Shown here: positions 9,554-19,455 of the stretch, in pieces
How positions within the stretch are numbered: the first letter of the stretch is position 1
Layout: every line of letters begins with the position of its first letter
The notes under the pieces: model-generated
The model's input: the letters and a program-made list of their open reading frames with translations, nothing else
The model's database searches: none
What the model was told of the DNA's origin: nothing
Program-made: the position numbers and the translations under genes
Assembly (NCBI GenBank): GCA_949752795.1
Contig: OX457058.1
Span: 162,133,353 to 162,197,352 of the forward strand
Origin: Hyperoodon ampullatus
Taxonomy: Eukaryota > Chordata > Mammalia > Artiodactyla > Ziphiidae
Direction of reading: 5' to 3'
Length of the DNA stretch: 64,000 nt

Positions 9554-12500
9554 ATGGTAATAGGAACATACATATCGATAATTACCTTAAATTTAAATGG
9601 ATTAAATGCTCCAACCAAAAGACATAGACTGGCTGAATAGATACAAAAACAAGACCTGTATATATGCTGTCTACAAGAGACCCACTTCAGACCTAGGGAC
9701 ACATACAGACTGAAAGTGAGGGGATGGAAGAAGATATTCCATACAAATGGAAATCAAAACAAAGCTGGAGTAGCAATTCTCATATCAGACAAAATAGACT
9801 TTAAAAAAAAAGACTATTACAAGAGACAAAGAAGGACACTACATAATAATCAAGGGAACAATCTAAGAAGATATAACAATTGTAAATATTTATGCACCAA
9901 AAATAGGAGCACCTCAATACATAAGGCAAATACTAACAGCCATAAAAGGGGAAATTGACAGTAACACAATCATAGTAGTGGACTTTAACACCCCACTTTC
10001 ATCAATGGACAGATAATCCAAAATGAAAATAAATAAGGAAGCACAAGCTTTAAATGATATATTAAACAAGATGGACTTAATTGATATTATAGGACATTCC
10101 ATACCAAAACAACAGAATACACATTTTTCTCAAGTGCTCATGGAACATTCTCCAGGATAGATCATATCTTGGGTCACAAATCAAGCCTTGGTAAATTTAA
10201 GAAAATTGAAATTGTATCAAGTATCTTTTCCAACAACAATGCTATGAGACAAGATATCAATTACAGGAAAAAATCTGTAAGAAATGCAAACACATGGAGG
10301 CTAAACAACACACTAGTTAATAACCAAGAGATCACTGAAGAAATGAAAGAGGAAATCAAAAAATACCTACAAACAAATGACAATGAAAACACAATGACCC
10401 AAAACTGATGGGATGCAGCAAAAGCAGTTCTAAGAGGGAAGTTTATAGCTATACAAGCCTACCTTAAGTAACAAGAAACATCTCAAATAAACAACCTAAC
10501 CTTACACCTAAAACAATTAGAGAAAGAAGAAGAAGAAGAACAACAGCAACAAAACAAAGTTAGCAGAAGGAAAGAAATCATATAGATCAGATCAGAAAAA
10601 AAATGAAAAAGAAATGAAGGAGGAAATGATAGCAAAGATCAATAAAACTAAAAGCTGGTTCTTTGAGAAGATAAACAAAATTGATAAACCATTAGCCAGA
10701 CTTATCAAGAAAAGAAGGGAGAAGACTCAAATCAATAGAATTAGAAATGAAAATGGGGAAGTAACATCTGACACTGCAGAAATACAAAGGATCATGGGAG
10801 ATTACTACAAGTAACTATATGCCAATTAAATGGACAACCTGGAAGGAACTGACAAATTCTTAGAAATGCAAAACCTTCTGAGACTGAGCCAGGAATAAAT
10901 AGAAAGTATGAACAGACCAATCACAAGTAATGAAATTGAAACTGTGATTAAAAATCTCCCATTAAAAAGAAGCCATGGACCAGATGGCTTCACAGGTGAA
11001 TTCTATCAAAGATTTAAAGAAGAGCTAACACCTATCCTTCTCAAACTCTTCCAAAATATAGCAGAGGGAGGAACACTCCCAAATTCATTCTACGAGGCCA
11101 CCATCACTCTGATACCAAAACCAGACAAAGATGTCACAAAGAAAGAAAACTACAGGCCAATATCACTGATGAACATAGATGCAAAAATCCTCAACAAAAT
11201 AGTAGCAAACAGAATCTAACAGCACATTAAAAGGATCATACACTATGATCAAGTGGGGTTTATCCCAGGAATGCAAGGATTCTTCAGTATACACAAATCA
11301 ATCAACGTGATACACCATATTAACAAACTGAGGGAAAAAAAAAAAACGTATGATCATCTCAATAGATGCAGAGAAAGCTTTTGACAAAATTCAACACCAA
11401 TTTATGATAAAAGCTCTCCAGAAAGTAGGCATAGAGGGAACTTTCCTTAACATAATATAGGCCATATATGACAAACCCACAGCCAACACTGTCCTCAATG
11501 GTGAAAAACTGAAACCATTCCAACTAAGATCAGGAACAAGACAAGTTTGCCCACTCTCACCACTATTATTCAACATAGTTTTGGAAGTTTTAGCCACAGC
11601 AGTCAGACAAGAAAAAGAAATAAAAGGAATCCAAATCAGAAAGGAAGAAGTAAAGATGACACTGTTTGCAGATTACACGATACTATACATAGAGAATCCT
11701 AAAGATGCTACCAGAAAAATACTAGAGCTAATCAATGAATTTAATAAAGTACCAGGATACAAAATTAATGCACAAAAATCTCTTGCATTCCTATACACTA
11801 GTGATGAAAAATCTGAAGGTGAAATTAAGAAAACACTCCCACTTACCACTGCAACAAAAGGAATAAAATATCTAGGAATAAACCTACCTACAGAGACAAA
11901 AGACCTGTTTGCAGAAAATTATAAGACACTGATGAAAGAAATTAAAGATGATACGAATAGATGGAGAGATATTCCATGTTCTTCGATTGGAAGAATCAAC
12001 ATTGTGAAAATGACTCTACTACCCAAAGCAATCTACAGATTCAATGCAATCCCTATCAAACTACCACTGGCATTTTTCACAGAACTAGAACAAAAATTTT
12101 CATAATTTGTATGGAAACACAAAAGACCCTGAATAGCCAAAGCAATCTTGAGAAAGAAATACAGAGCTGGAGGAATCAGGCTCCCTGACTTCAGTCTATA
12201 CTACAAAGCTACAGTAATAAAGATAGTATGGTGCTGGCACAAAAACAGAAGTATAGATTAATGGAACAGGATAGAAAGCCCAGAAATAAACCCACGCATA
12301 TATGGTCACCTTATCTTTGATAAAAGAGGCAAGAATATACAGTGGAGAAAAGACAGCCTCTTCAATAAGTGGTGCTGGGAAAAGTGGACAGCTACATGTA
12401 AAAGAGTGAAATCAGAACACTCCCTAACACCATACACAAAAATAAACTCAAAATAGATTATAGACCTAAATGTAAGGCCAGACACCAGAAAACATAGGCA

Positions 12501-13374
12501 GAACACTCTATGACATAAATCACAGCAAGGTCCTTTTTGACCTACCTCCTAGAGAAATGGAAATAAAAACAAAAATAAACAAATGGGCCCTAATGAAACT
12601 TAAAAGCTTTTGCACAGCAAAGGAAACCATAAAGAAGATGAAAAGACCACCCTCAGAATGGGAGAAAATATTTGCCAATGAAGCAACTGACAGAGGATTA
12701 ATCACCATAACATACAAGCAACGCATGCAGCTCAATAGCAAAAAAACAAAGAACCCAATCCAAAAATGGGCAGGATACCTGAATAGACATTTCTCCTAAG
12801 AAGATATACAGATTGGCAGCAAACACATGAAAGAATGTTCTACATCATTAATCATTAGAGAAATGCAAATCAAAACTACAATGAGATATCATCTCACACA
12901 AGGCCAAATGGCCATCATCAAAATATCTACAAAAATAAATGCTGGAGAAGCTGTGGAGAAAAGAGGACCCTCTTGCACTGTTGGTGGGAATGTAAATTGA
13001 TACAGTCACTATGGAGAACAGTATGGAGGTTCCTTAAAAAACTAAAAATACAACTACCATCGGACCCAGCAATCCCACTACTGGGCATATACCTTGAGAA
13101 AATCATAATTCAAAAAGAGTCATATATCAAAATGTTCATTGCAGCTCCATTTACAATAGCCAGGACATTGAAGCAACCTAAGTGTCCATCAACAGATGAA
13201 TGGATTAAGAAGATGTTGCACATATATACAATGGAATATTACTCAGCCATATAAAGGAACAAAACTGAGTTATTTTTAGTTAGGTGGATCGACCCAGAGA
13301 CTGTCATACAGAGTGAAGTAAGTCAGAAAGAGAAAAACAAATACCATATGCTAACACATATATATGTAATCTAA
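9554..13374 (+). pseudogene. L1 ORF2 (endonuclease-reverse transcriptase), broken
   Basis: ORF2p nicks target DNA (APE-like endonuclease) and reverse transcribes L1 RNA. ATG at 9554 opens the endonuclease, which hits TAG at 9638-9640 (Trp expected from family). An LQETHF catalytic block follows near 9675, then a frameshift near an A9 tract at about 9800. RT blocks are recognisable: TLIPKPDKD and YRPISLMN (10908-11219), a FIPGMQG block, AFDKIQH (motif A, near 11380), [10 protein letters not shown] (motif B, usual G changed to V), and FADY at 11665-11676 where active enzymes have FADD. The C-terminal part is in other frames (12557-12799, 12973-13254, with the CWWECK block). Reading frame changes at least six times. 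It is non-functional. Confidence 0.95.
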
Positions 13375-13751
13375 AAAAAAAAGAAAATAGTCAGTGGAAC
13401 CTAGTGGCAAGATGGGAGTAAAGCGCAGACCTACTAGAGAATGGACTTGAGGATATGGGGAGAGGGAAGCGTAAGCTGGGACAAAGTGATAGGATGGCAT
13501 GGACATATATACACTACCAAACAAAAAATAGATAGCTAGTGGGAAGCAGCTGCATAGCATAGGGAAATCAGCTTGGTGCTTTGTGAGCGCCTGGGGGGGG
13601 GGATGGCAAGGGTGGGAGGGAGGGATATACGGGAGGGAGGACATATGGGGACGTGTGTGTATGTATGGCTGATTTGCTTTTTTGTAGAGCAGAAAGTGAC
13701 ACACTATGATAAAGCAATTATACTCTAATAAAGATGTTAAATATATATATA
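13375..13751 (+). other. L1 3'UTR with G-rich tract and poly-A signal
   Basis: The 3'UTR contains a G-rich patch at about 13588-13642 (a G9 run, then GGGTGGGAGGGAGGG and GGGAGGGAGG), a strong G-quadruplex candidate of the type known in L1 3'UTRs. AATAAA lies at 13727-13732, followed by TTAAATATATATATAAAG in place of a long pure A-tail, which suggests age. Confidence 0.85.
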
Positions 13752-13830
13752 AAGTTTAAGAAAACACATTAAAAGAGCTTAGTGAAGTGTCTAAAACAAA
13801 GTACACTCATAATAATTGCATGGTAGAGGT
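13752..13830 (+). repeat. MIR SINE, right half (split by L1)
   Basis: AAAACACATTAAAAGAGCTTAGTGAAG, then CAAAGTACACTCATAATAATTG, continues the 3' part of the MIR whose first half ends at 6537. This shows the pre-insertion locus. Confidence 0.7.
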
Positions 13831-13870
13831 GCTGGTAATTAGTTTAAGTAGCAGCAGCCACAGCACTGGT

Positions 13871-13978
13871 AGCTAGTGATGGAAAGGTATGGAAGATTAA
13901 CAGCAATAGGAAGACTTCTCTTTCTCAGGCTAAGATCATCTGCTATTCTGAAGTTCAACAATCCTCCTAGTCTCTTTC
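13871..13978. repeat. 108-bp direct duplication, copy A
   Basis: Pairs with 15578-15685: same orientation, same length, no gaps, 6 mismatches by eye (about 94% identity). The flanks are unrelated. Read on the minus strand both copies are open, with words KRLGGLLN and SLRKRSLPI, but 5 of the 6 differences change the amino acid, so protein constraint is not indicated. I do not recognise a repeat family. Confidence 0.9.
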
Positions 13979-14021
13979 CCCAGTTATACCCATAATGAAT
14001 ATCTGTCATATGTATACTTTT

Positions 14022-14227
14022 TTTGTGTGTGTGTGTGGTATGAGGGCCTCTCGCTGTTGTGTCCTCTCCCGCTGCGGAGCACAGGCTCCGGACGCGCAGG
14101 CCCAGCAGCCACGGTTCACGGGTCCAGCCGCTCCATGGCATGTGGGATCCTCCCGGACCCGGGCATGAGCCTGCGTCCCCTGCATCGGCAGGCGGACTCC
14201 CAACCCTTGCGCCACCAGGGAAGCCCC
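14022..14227 (-). mobile_element. CHR-type SINE, short form, complete with TSDs
   Basis: A reverse-oriented short-form SINE. The complement of the head ends ...CACCAGGGAAGCCC at 14227, and the tail end is a T-run merging into (GT)n. A perfect 15-bp TSD, CATATGTATACTTTT, lies at 14007-14021 and 14228-14242. Many CpGs survive (GGACGCGCAGG, for example), suggesting a comparatively young insertion. Confidence 0.96.
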
Positions 14228-14242
14228 CATATGTATACTTTT

Positions 14243-15160
14243 ATCTCATTTAATTTTCTTTCTTCTCTAGTTTTTTTCTTCCCCTTCGTTTTCAACTTGA
14301 AGTCTCCAATAGCATTCTATGTGCCCAAACTCTAGTCCTTTCTTTAATCCTTTTCCTTCATTTCCTTGATCTTAGAGAGCTCTCTGCACTCCCCAGAAAC
14401 ATCTCCAATCAGGATAGCCTTATGGGCAAAATGGATTGGAGACTTGAAAATGTGACCTTTGTCAGCTTGACTCTGATCATGTATACCAGTAACAAAGTGA
14501 ACAAAGTTAATATTTTTTCTTATTATTTGACATTAAGGTTTATTTTCAGACAGCAACCTTGTGTCTAAGTAATGAGCTCAAGTGCTTTTAACAAACCTTA
14601 TTATAATCTATCAAAGCAACTGTGTGGGAGTTGGCAAAGAAGAATTACATAAACATTAAAAATATGAAAGTATATAGCTTTCTGTGTATTAATATTACAA
14701 TGGATGAGATAGTTTCTGGACAAGTAGAGAATTAGGTTACTCTATTTATCATGGGATATTTAAAATTTTAATTCCTCTCTAAAGCCAAACATAATACATG
14801 GCACTTAAAGAAACAGTGAACTCTTCTGTTTTGTTTTGTTGCTCTTTTTTTAAAAACTGAAGGCTTTGAGAGAATGTCTATTCTATTCCAAACCTCTATT
14901 TTGTAGAAGGTCTCATTTCCAGCTTCCTATTTTATGACTCACTATGTGCTGTAGTTCCAGGAGTAGAACCTTGTCTTATGCAGTCAAACTTAATCCTAAG
15001 TAATTACAGAGGATACACAGAATTAAACCAAAATGGAAAATAAGACAAACACTTGTCTTCCATGTAAAGGAAAATGGTTGCAGTAGGGAAAGAAGAGCTC
15101 AGGGCAAACGTAGGTGTAAGGAGTCCAAGAAATGAGATCCCATTACTTATTAAGCATCTT
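14243..15160. other. No recognised feature
   Basis: AT-rich unique-looking sequence with a pyrimidine-rich start (14265-14375). No supported exon, RNA gene or repeat body. Confidence 0.5.
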
Positions 15161-15164
15161 CTCT

Positions 15165-15345
15165 ATATCAGTCATTGAATTAGCTTATTTGTAAATAATA
15201 TCCTACATAATTCTCCTCCAAAAAAACCAAGATGTAGAAATATTGTTGTCATTTTACAGGTGTGAAAATTGAGTCTTAGAATGATTAAACAGCCCAAAGT
15301 CACGAGAACTGTAGGAGAGTTTTACTTTGAATCCAAATTTGTTTA
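15165..15345 (+). repeat. MIR SINE remnant
   Basis: Core words in order: AAGCATCTTCTCTATATCAG, ATTTTACAGGTGTGAAAATT, GAGTCTTAGA and CAGCCCAAAGTCAC match the MIR core region (tissue of ATTTTACAGATGAGGAAACT and GGTCAC motifs). Confidence 0.7.
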
Positions 15346-15530
15346 GAAACCGTGCTGAACATGTCTAAAACTATTCCATAAACAAATACTACTCAGAAAA
15401 CAATATTACATCAACAACAATAAAAAAAAGGAAATGTTGAATAAAAAAAGGAATGTGATAACAAGGCACTTTACAAATAAAGGCTAACTTTGAGGATGAG
15501 TATAATTCCTATCTTGTTTTCTAAAAACAA

Positions 15531-15577
15531 AAACAAAAAACCCAAACAAACAAACAAACCAACATACAAAAAAACCA
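15531..15577. repeat. A-rich (CAAA)n low-complexity tract
   Basis: Imperfect ACAAAA/CAAAC tandem units directly abutting copy B of the 108-bp duplication. Confidence 0.8.
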
Positions 15578-15685
15578 AGCTAGTGATGGAAGGGCATGGA
15601 AGATTAACAGGAATAGGAAGACTTCTCTTTCTCAGGCTAACATCATCTGCTATCCTGTAGTTCAACAATCCTCCTAGTCTCTTTC
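15578..15685. repeat. 108-bp direct duplication, copy B
   Basis: Partner of 13871-13978 with an offset of 1707 bp. Starts AGCTAGTGATGGAAGGGCAT and ends CTCCTAGTCTCTTTC. A CAAA-rich tract lies immediately to the left and unique DNA (TGGAAAAATAAATCACATCC) to the right, so only this 108-bp block is shared. Confidence 0.9.
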
Positions 15686-17416
15686 TGGAAAAATAAATCA
15701 CATCCAGGGCTTGATGAACAAATAATTTAAGATTCTTCTAACACCCCAGTCAATCTTTCCATGAGGTTTCCCATACAGTATTATTTCTAATTACACATCA
15801 CATTAATATGATTGCTAGTATTCAATAAAAGACAAAAAAATAAAAAGAAACAAAGCAACTATTAATTCACAGGGGAAAAATCTGAAATATTTAGGATTTA
15901 TTTGAATGCAATTCAAATTGGAAATATACCAAGGTTTGCCTTTATCTTAAGTCCTGATTTTGGCTGTTAACTTTTCTGCACTTCGGAACTATCCAAAATT
16001 GGTGCCAATTTTTTTAAAAACGTCTGGAAAAACTTAACAGAAAAACCCATATTGTTTACAAAAGCAATTGAGCAGCTGATAAGGAGTCTACACTGATTCA
16101 ACCCAGAGTTCACAAATTTTCTTACGCAACAGAAAAGATGGGAAAATCATGGAATTTGAGCTGAAGATCATACATTTTAATTTTTGGAATATTGATCTAT
16201 GCAAATGATAACAAAAGTTCCATTTTCTCCAGCTCAACTATAATGGTTTTCCACAAAGACTGTGGGACCATTTTAACATCTTCTATTTTATGTAAATTAG
16301 AAGTTAATGAACATAAGAACCATTAGTCTTCACTTATGTTCTATAATTGAATTGATGCAATTGATTTTAAAGTTCAGAAGCACTCCACGTTTCAGTAAAG
16401 CATACAGAGGCTTTTAAGACTCTGACGTAGCTCCATAAGCAAGACCATCAGATTGATAAGAATTCCCAGAAGAAATGAAACACAGCATTTACTGTGCTCA
16501 GAATTCTACATTCATGACATGAAACCTTGTTTTTTCATAACCTCAGAGGATAAGTTAAACAATATAATGAGGTTTGCATGTTCAAATGACATCAAATCTC
16601 TATTCTTTCATAAAATCACAAACACATCCATAAACAAACACAGAAACAACAGTGTAGGGACTGAAACATAATCAATAACTTACATGAAACTAGTTGAATT
16701 TTCACTTGAGTCTGAGGGGAAATGTTTTGAAATCTTGTTCAGTGGGGACCCAGTAACTCTTTCTGAATGATGGTGTTTTCTGATCTCCCACTGGGGCTTC
16801 TGGGGGTTCAGCACTTACCTCTCAGTGGTTTGGCCATGTGGTCACATCCTATAAAGTCATCACTTTCTAAGGTCATCAGATATATGGGGAAAAGGCCAAG
16901 AAGCCTTCTTACTGAATTCTTTAACCAGAAAGCAACAGCACTGCACCATCAATTTAGTTAGAAAAAAAAGAATGACTTAGTGTCCAATTTCTGAACAATG
17001 GTTTTCACTGAATTAAGCCTCACTTTAATAAAAAAAGAGCACTGCCTAATTGGATTGATAGTTTTTGCTTTTAATAGATGCCATTGCTTTTCCCAAACAA
17101 GTACTATTTCTCTGAAGTTTTATTATCAAGAAATAGCAGTTCACAATTTTAACCAATGCCATCGTCATTGGATTGGTTTTCTAGCTACCTTCTTTTTTCC
17201 TTTTCCCCACCATGTGGCTACTGAAGAGTCTGAAGAGAACAGTGAGTTAAATTTATGGAATTTGACCATCTGGCCATCTCAAAAACAACCATAAATTCAA
17301 GAGGTTTTAGCTTCTGTATACTCTACGATATTTGCAACAAAAACTGATGAAGGGGAAAATTTTTAAAAATCAAAATATTTCTAGAGGAATGATCTATACT
17401 AGCCCATTAATAAGAA

Positions 17417-17417
<1 letters not shown>
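15686..17417. other. No recognised feature
   Basis: 1.7 kb of AT-rich, unique-looking sequence. Short open frames at 16453-16671, 16767-16961 and 16998-17294 have no recognisable domain and read as chance openings. Confidence 0.5.

Positions 17418-17449
<32 letters not shown>
17418..17449. repeat. (CA)16 microsatellite
   Basis: Uninterrupted dinucleotide run, likely polymorphic. Confidence 0.98.
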
Positions 17450-17450
<1 letters not shown>

Positions 17451-18037
17451 CACACATTTTTTCTCTCTTAACTGTCTTTATTCAATTGAAGTTTCACAAA
17501 TTCCAATGGTTTAGTAAATATTTTGTACTAGTAAGAGTCTATACTAGAAGCCACCAGCTACAAGGGCTCCCTCAAACTTTGAAAAGGCCATCTCCCAAGA
17601 AGTATGGCATAGGAAAAGTACAAAGTTATTTCAGATATATGCACCCAGCAAAAAGGAAAGTATTTCTACCATCTGCCTGCCCATACATTTCTGACGATGA
17701 CTGGGGCATTCACATCCACTCTGGACTCAAGTGTCCACACACTGAGATTCCCTCAACCCTCCCAACTGTTCAGGCCCTGGTATTCCTTACAGTGATGCAA
17801 GGCTGCACCACTCGGATTTAAACCCCACGTTGCTTTTTCCTTTCATTTCTGGGCAGCCGCCCAAAGCCACGCAGCAGGTGCTGTCTCGGGAATGTCACCA
17901 TCTAATAAAAGTATTGTAACATAACCCAGAGACAATGGAGTTCTCTTTGCATGCACTATGCTTTTCTTGACAGATTGCATTCCTAATAAGACAGTGTCTT
18001 AAAGTCAAGGCAGAGCAGTATATGTGTTTTATCATTC

Positions 18038-18038
<1 letters not shown>
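17450..18038. other. No recognised feature
   Basis: Unique-looking sequence with an open stretch (17486-17821) that shows no domain. The patch at 17820-17900 (GGCAGCCGCCCAAAGCCACG) has unusually high CpG content for its surroundings. Confidence 0.45.

Positions 18039-18069
<31 letters not shown>
18039..18069. repeat. Poly-A tract (31 A)
   Basis: Pure A31 with no recognisable SINE or LINE body on its 5' side. It could be the tail of a very short retroinsertion or a plain homopolymer expansion. Confidence 0.95.
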
Positions 18070-18071
<2 letters not shown>

Positions 18072-19158
18072 ACTCATATGAGTTTGGCTGGGGCAAGGAA
18101 CTCCGGTTCTGGGTGACAGGAGTTAAGAAAGCACTGCCAGCTGCTGCACTGCAGTGTCGAATGAGGAAGGTTCAGGCAAAGTTCTCCAAAAGGAAGTGTT
18201 TTGCATTCCTCTGGTGCTTCATAGAATGACACATTAATTGCTTTTCTAAGTGGGTTATGTGGAAATGATATAAAGAAAAAACAGTTTAAAGGGAGTGTGA
18301 GTGATTTAAGTGATTCAATTCAATTCAAATGATTCAAGGGAGTAAGAGAGCAGAAAAGTTAAATTATGTAAACGAAAGGAATTAGAACCAGGACAGTAAC
18401 AACTTTGAGATTAAATCCCATTATTCTGGGATCTAAAAGCTTTGGATTTAAGGACTAGACCCTGGGTCTGTCAATGTCATGCTTCCCTGAACAATTGTGA
18501 GGTTCAAGTTTTTATGACACTCTTCTTGGGGCTATGATTTGAGAACAGAAAGTGAATGTCCCAAGAAAAAATAAATAGTTGGACTATTTGTCTTAGGAAC
18601 AGATATCGTGTTCAAGCAAACTACACAATAGTGCACATAGGAGACACAGATAATACAGCCCTAAAATTCAAAGAGGGGACTTTTAGTTTTGGTTAAGAAC
18701 TGGCCTGAATTGTTCTACTTTTTTTTGGTTGTCTTTGGGAGAAGATCCTCTTTGGATCTGGGTCAAGGTCATAGGGAGTGAGCCACTAATGCCCACATAA
18801 GAGATAGATTTCTACACAGATTCAGATACGTCTCAGGTCAGATCATGCCCCTCTCAAAGCATCACTATTTCATGAAATAAAAGATTTCAGAACATTGCCT
18901 ATGGGAACTGAATAGTTAACATTACTAATGGAGAATATCATCATTACATCTCAAGCTTACCTGAGTTACATCTCCAGAGTTATTCTTTCCTCTTTCAATG
19001 GGTAAAAAAAAATAACTTACATAAAAATCGCAGTTTTGCTTTTGTAATAGTCAGCCTCTTAAGCATCAGCCCTGCAGCTGTCTCTCATTTTACGATCCTC
19101 ATATACAGCCAGATCTGGTGAGAAGATTGTGCATGTGTTATTCTCAAAGATTTTATAT
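18070..19158. other. No recognised feature
   Basis: AT-rich unique-looking DNA with no supported gene or clear repeat. Confidence 0.5.
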
Positions 19159-19159
19159 T

Positions 19160-19320
19160 CAGTAGCTTATGGATCCTTTCAACCTGGTAAGATAATTGAT
19201 TTTATATTTTTAGACAAAGAAACTTAAGATCAGAACAGTTAGTAACTATCCTTAGGTCACAATCATCAGGTACAGAGCTAAGATTTGAATCTAAGTCTGA
19301 CACAAAATCTTGTATTCCAT
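19160..19320 (+). repeat. MIR SINE remnant
   Basis: Ordered MIR-like words: GACAAAGAAACTTAAGATCA, GTAACTATCCTTAGGTCACA, AGGTACAGAGCTAAGATTTG and AATCTAAGTCTGAC correspond to the core and 3' portion. Confidence 0.8.
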
Positions 19321-19430
19321 GCACTATAGGACACTTCCTTTAGCACAGAATGTGTGCTAAATTTCTCTCCTTAACATACTAAGTGTCATAAAACAGTATC
19401 CATCACTTAAACTCATCTCCTACTTAGAGG

Positions 19431-19455
19431 TTTTTTTTTTTTTTTTTTTTTTTTT
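19431..19455. repeat. Poly-T tract (25 T)
   Basis: A homopolymer run without an attached element that I can recognise. Confidence 0.95.

Larger units (their letters stand above)
6538..13751 (+). mobile_element. Full-length but degenerate L1 retrotransposon
   Basis: A complete 7.2-kb LINE-1 in order: 5'UTR beginning GGGGGAGGAGCTTCAAGATG (6538-8603), broken ORF1 (8604-9495), short spacer, broken ORF2 (9554-13374), G-rich 3'UTR, AATAAA signal at 13727-13732 and a short AT-rich tail. It interrupts a MIR element. An imperfect TSD is suggested by AAACGTTTAAATAAG before 6538 and AAAGTTTAAGAAAAC from 13751. It is full-length rather than truncated, unlike the other five L1 copies of this lineage here. 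Many stops and frameshifts mean it cannot move by itself. Confidence 0.97.

Noticed and set aside
13839..14141. 100-codon minus-strand open frame
   Set aside because: A chimera of the antisense SINE and the 108-bp duplicate, not a gene.
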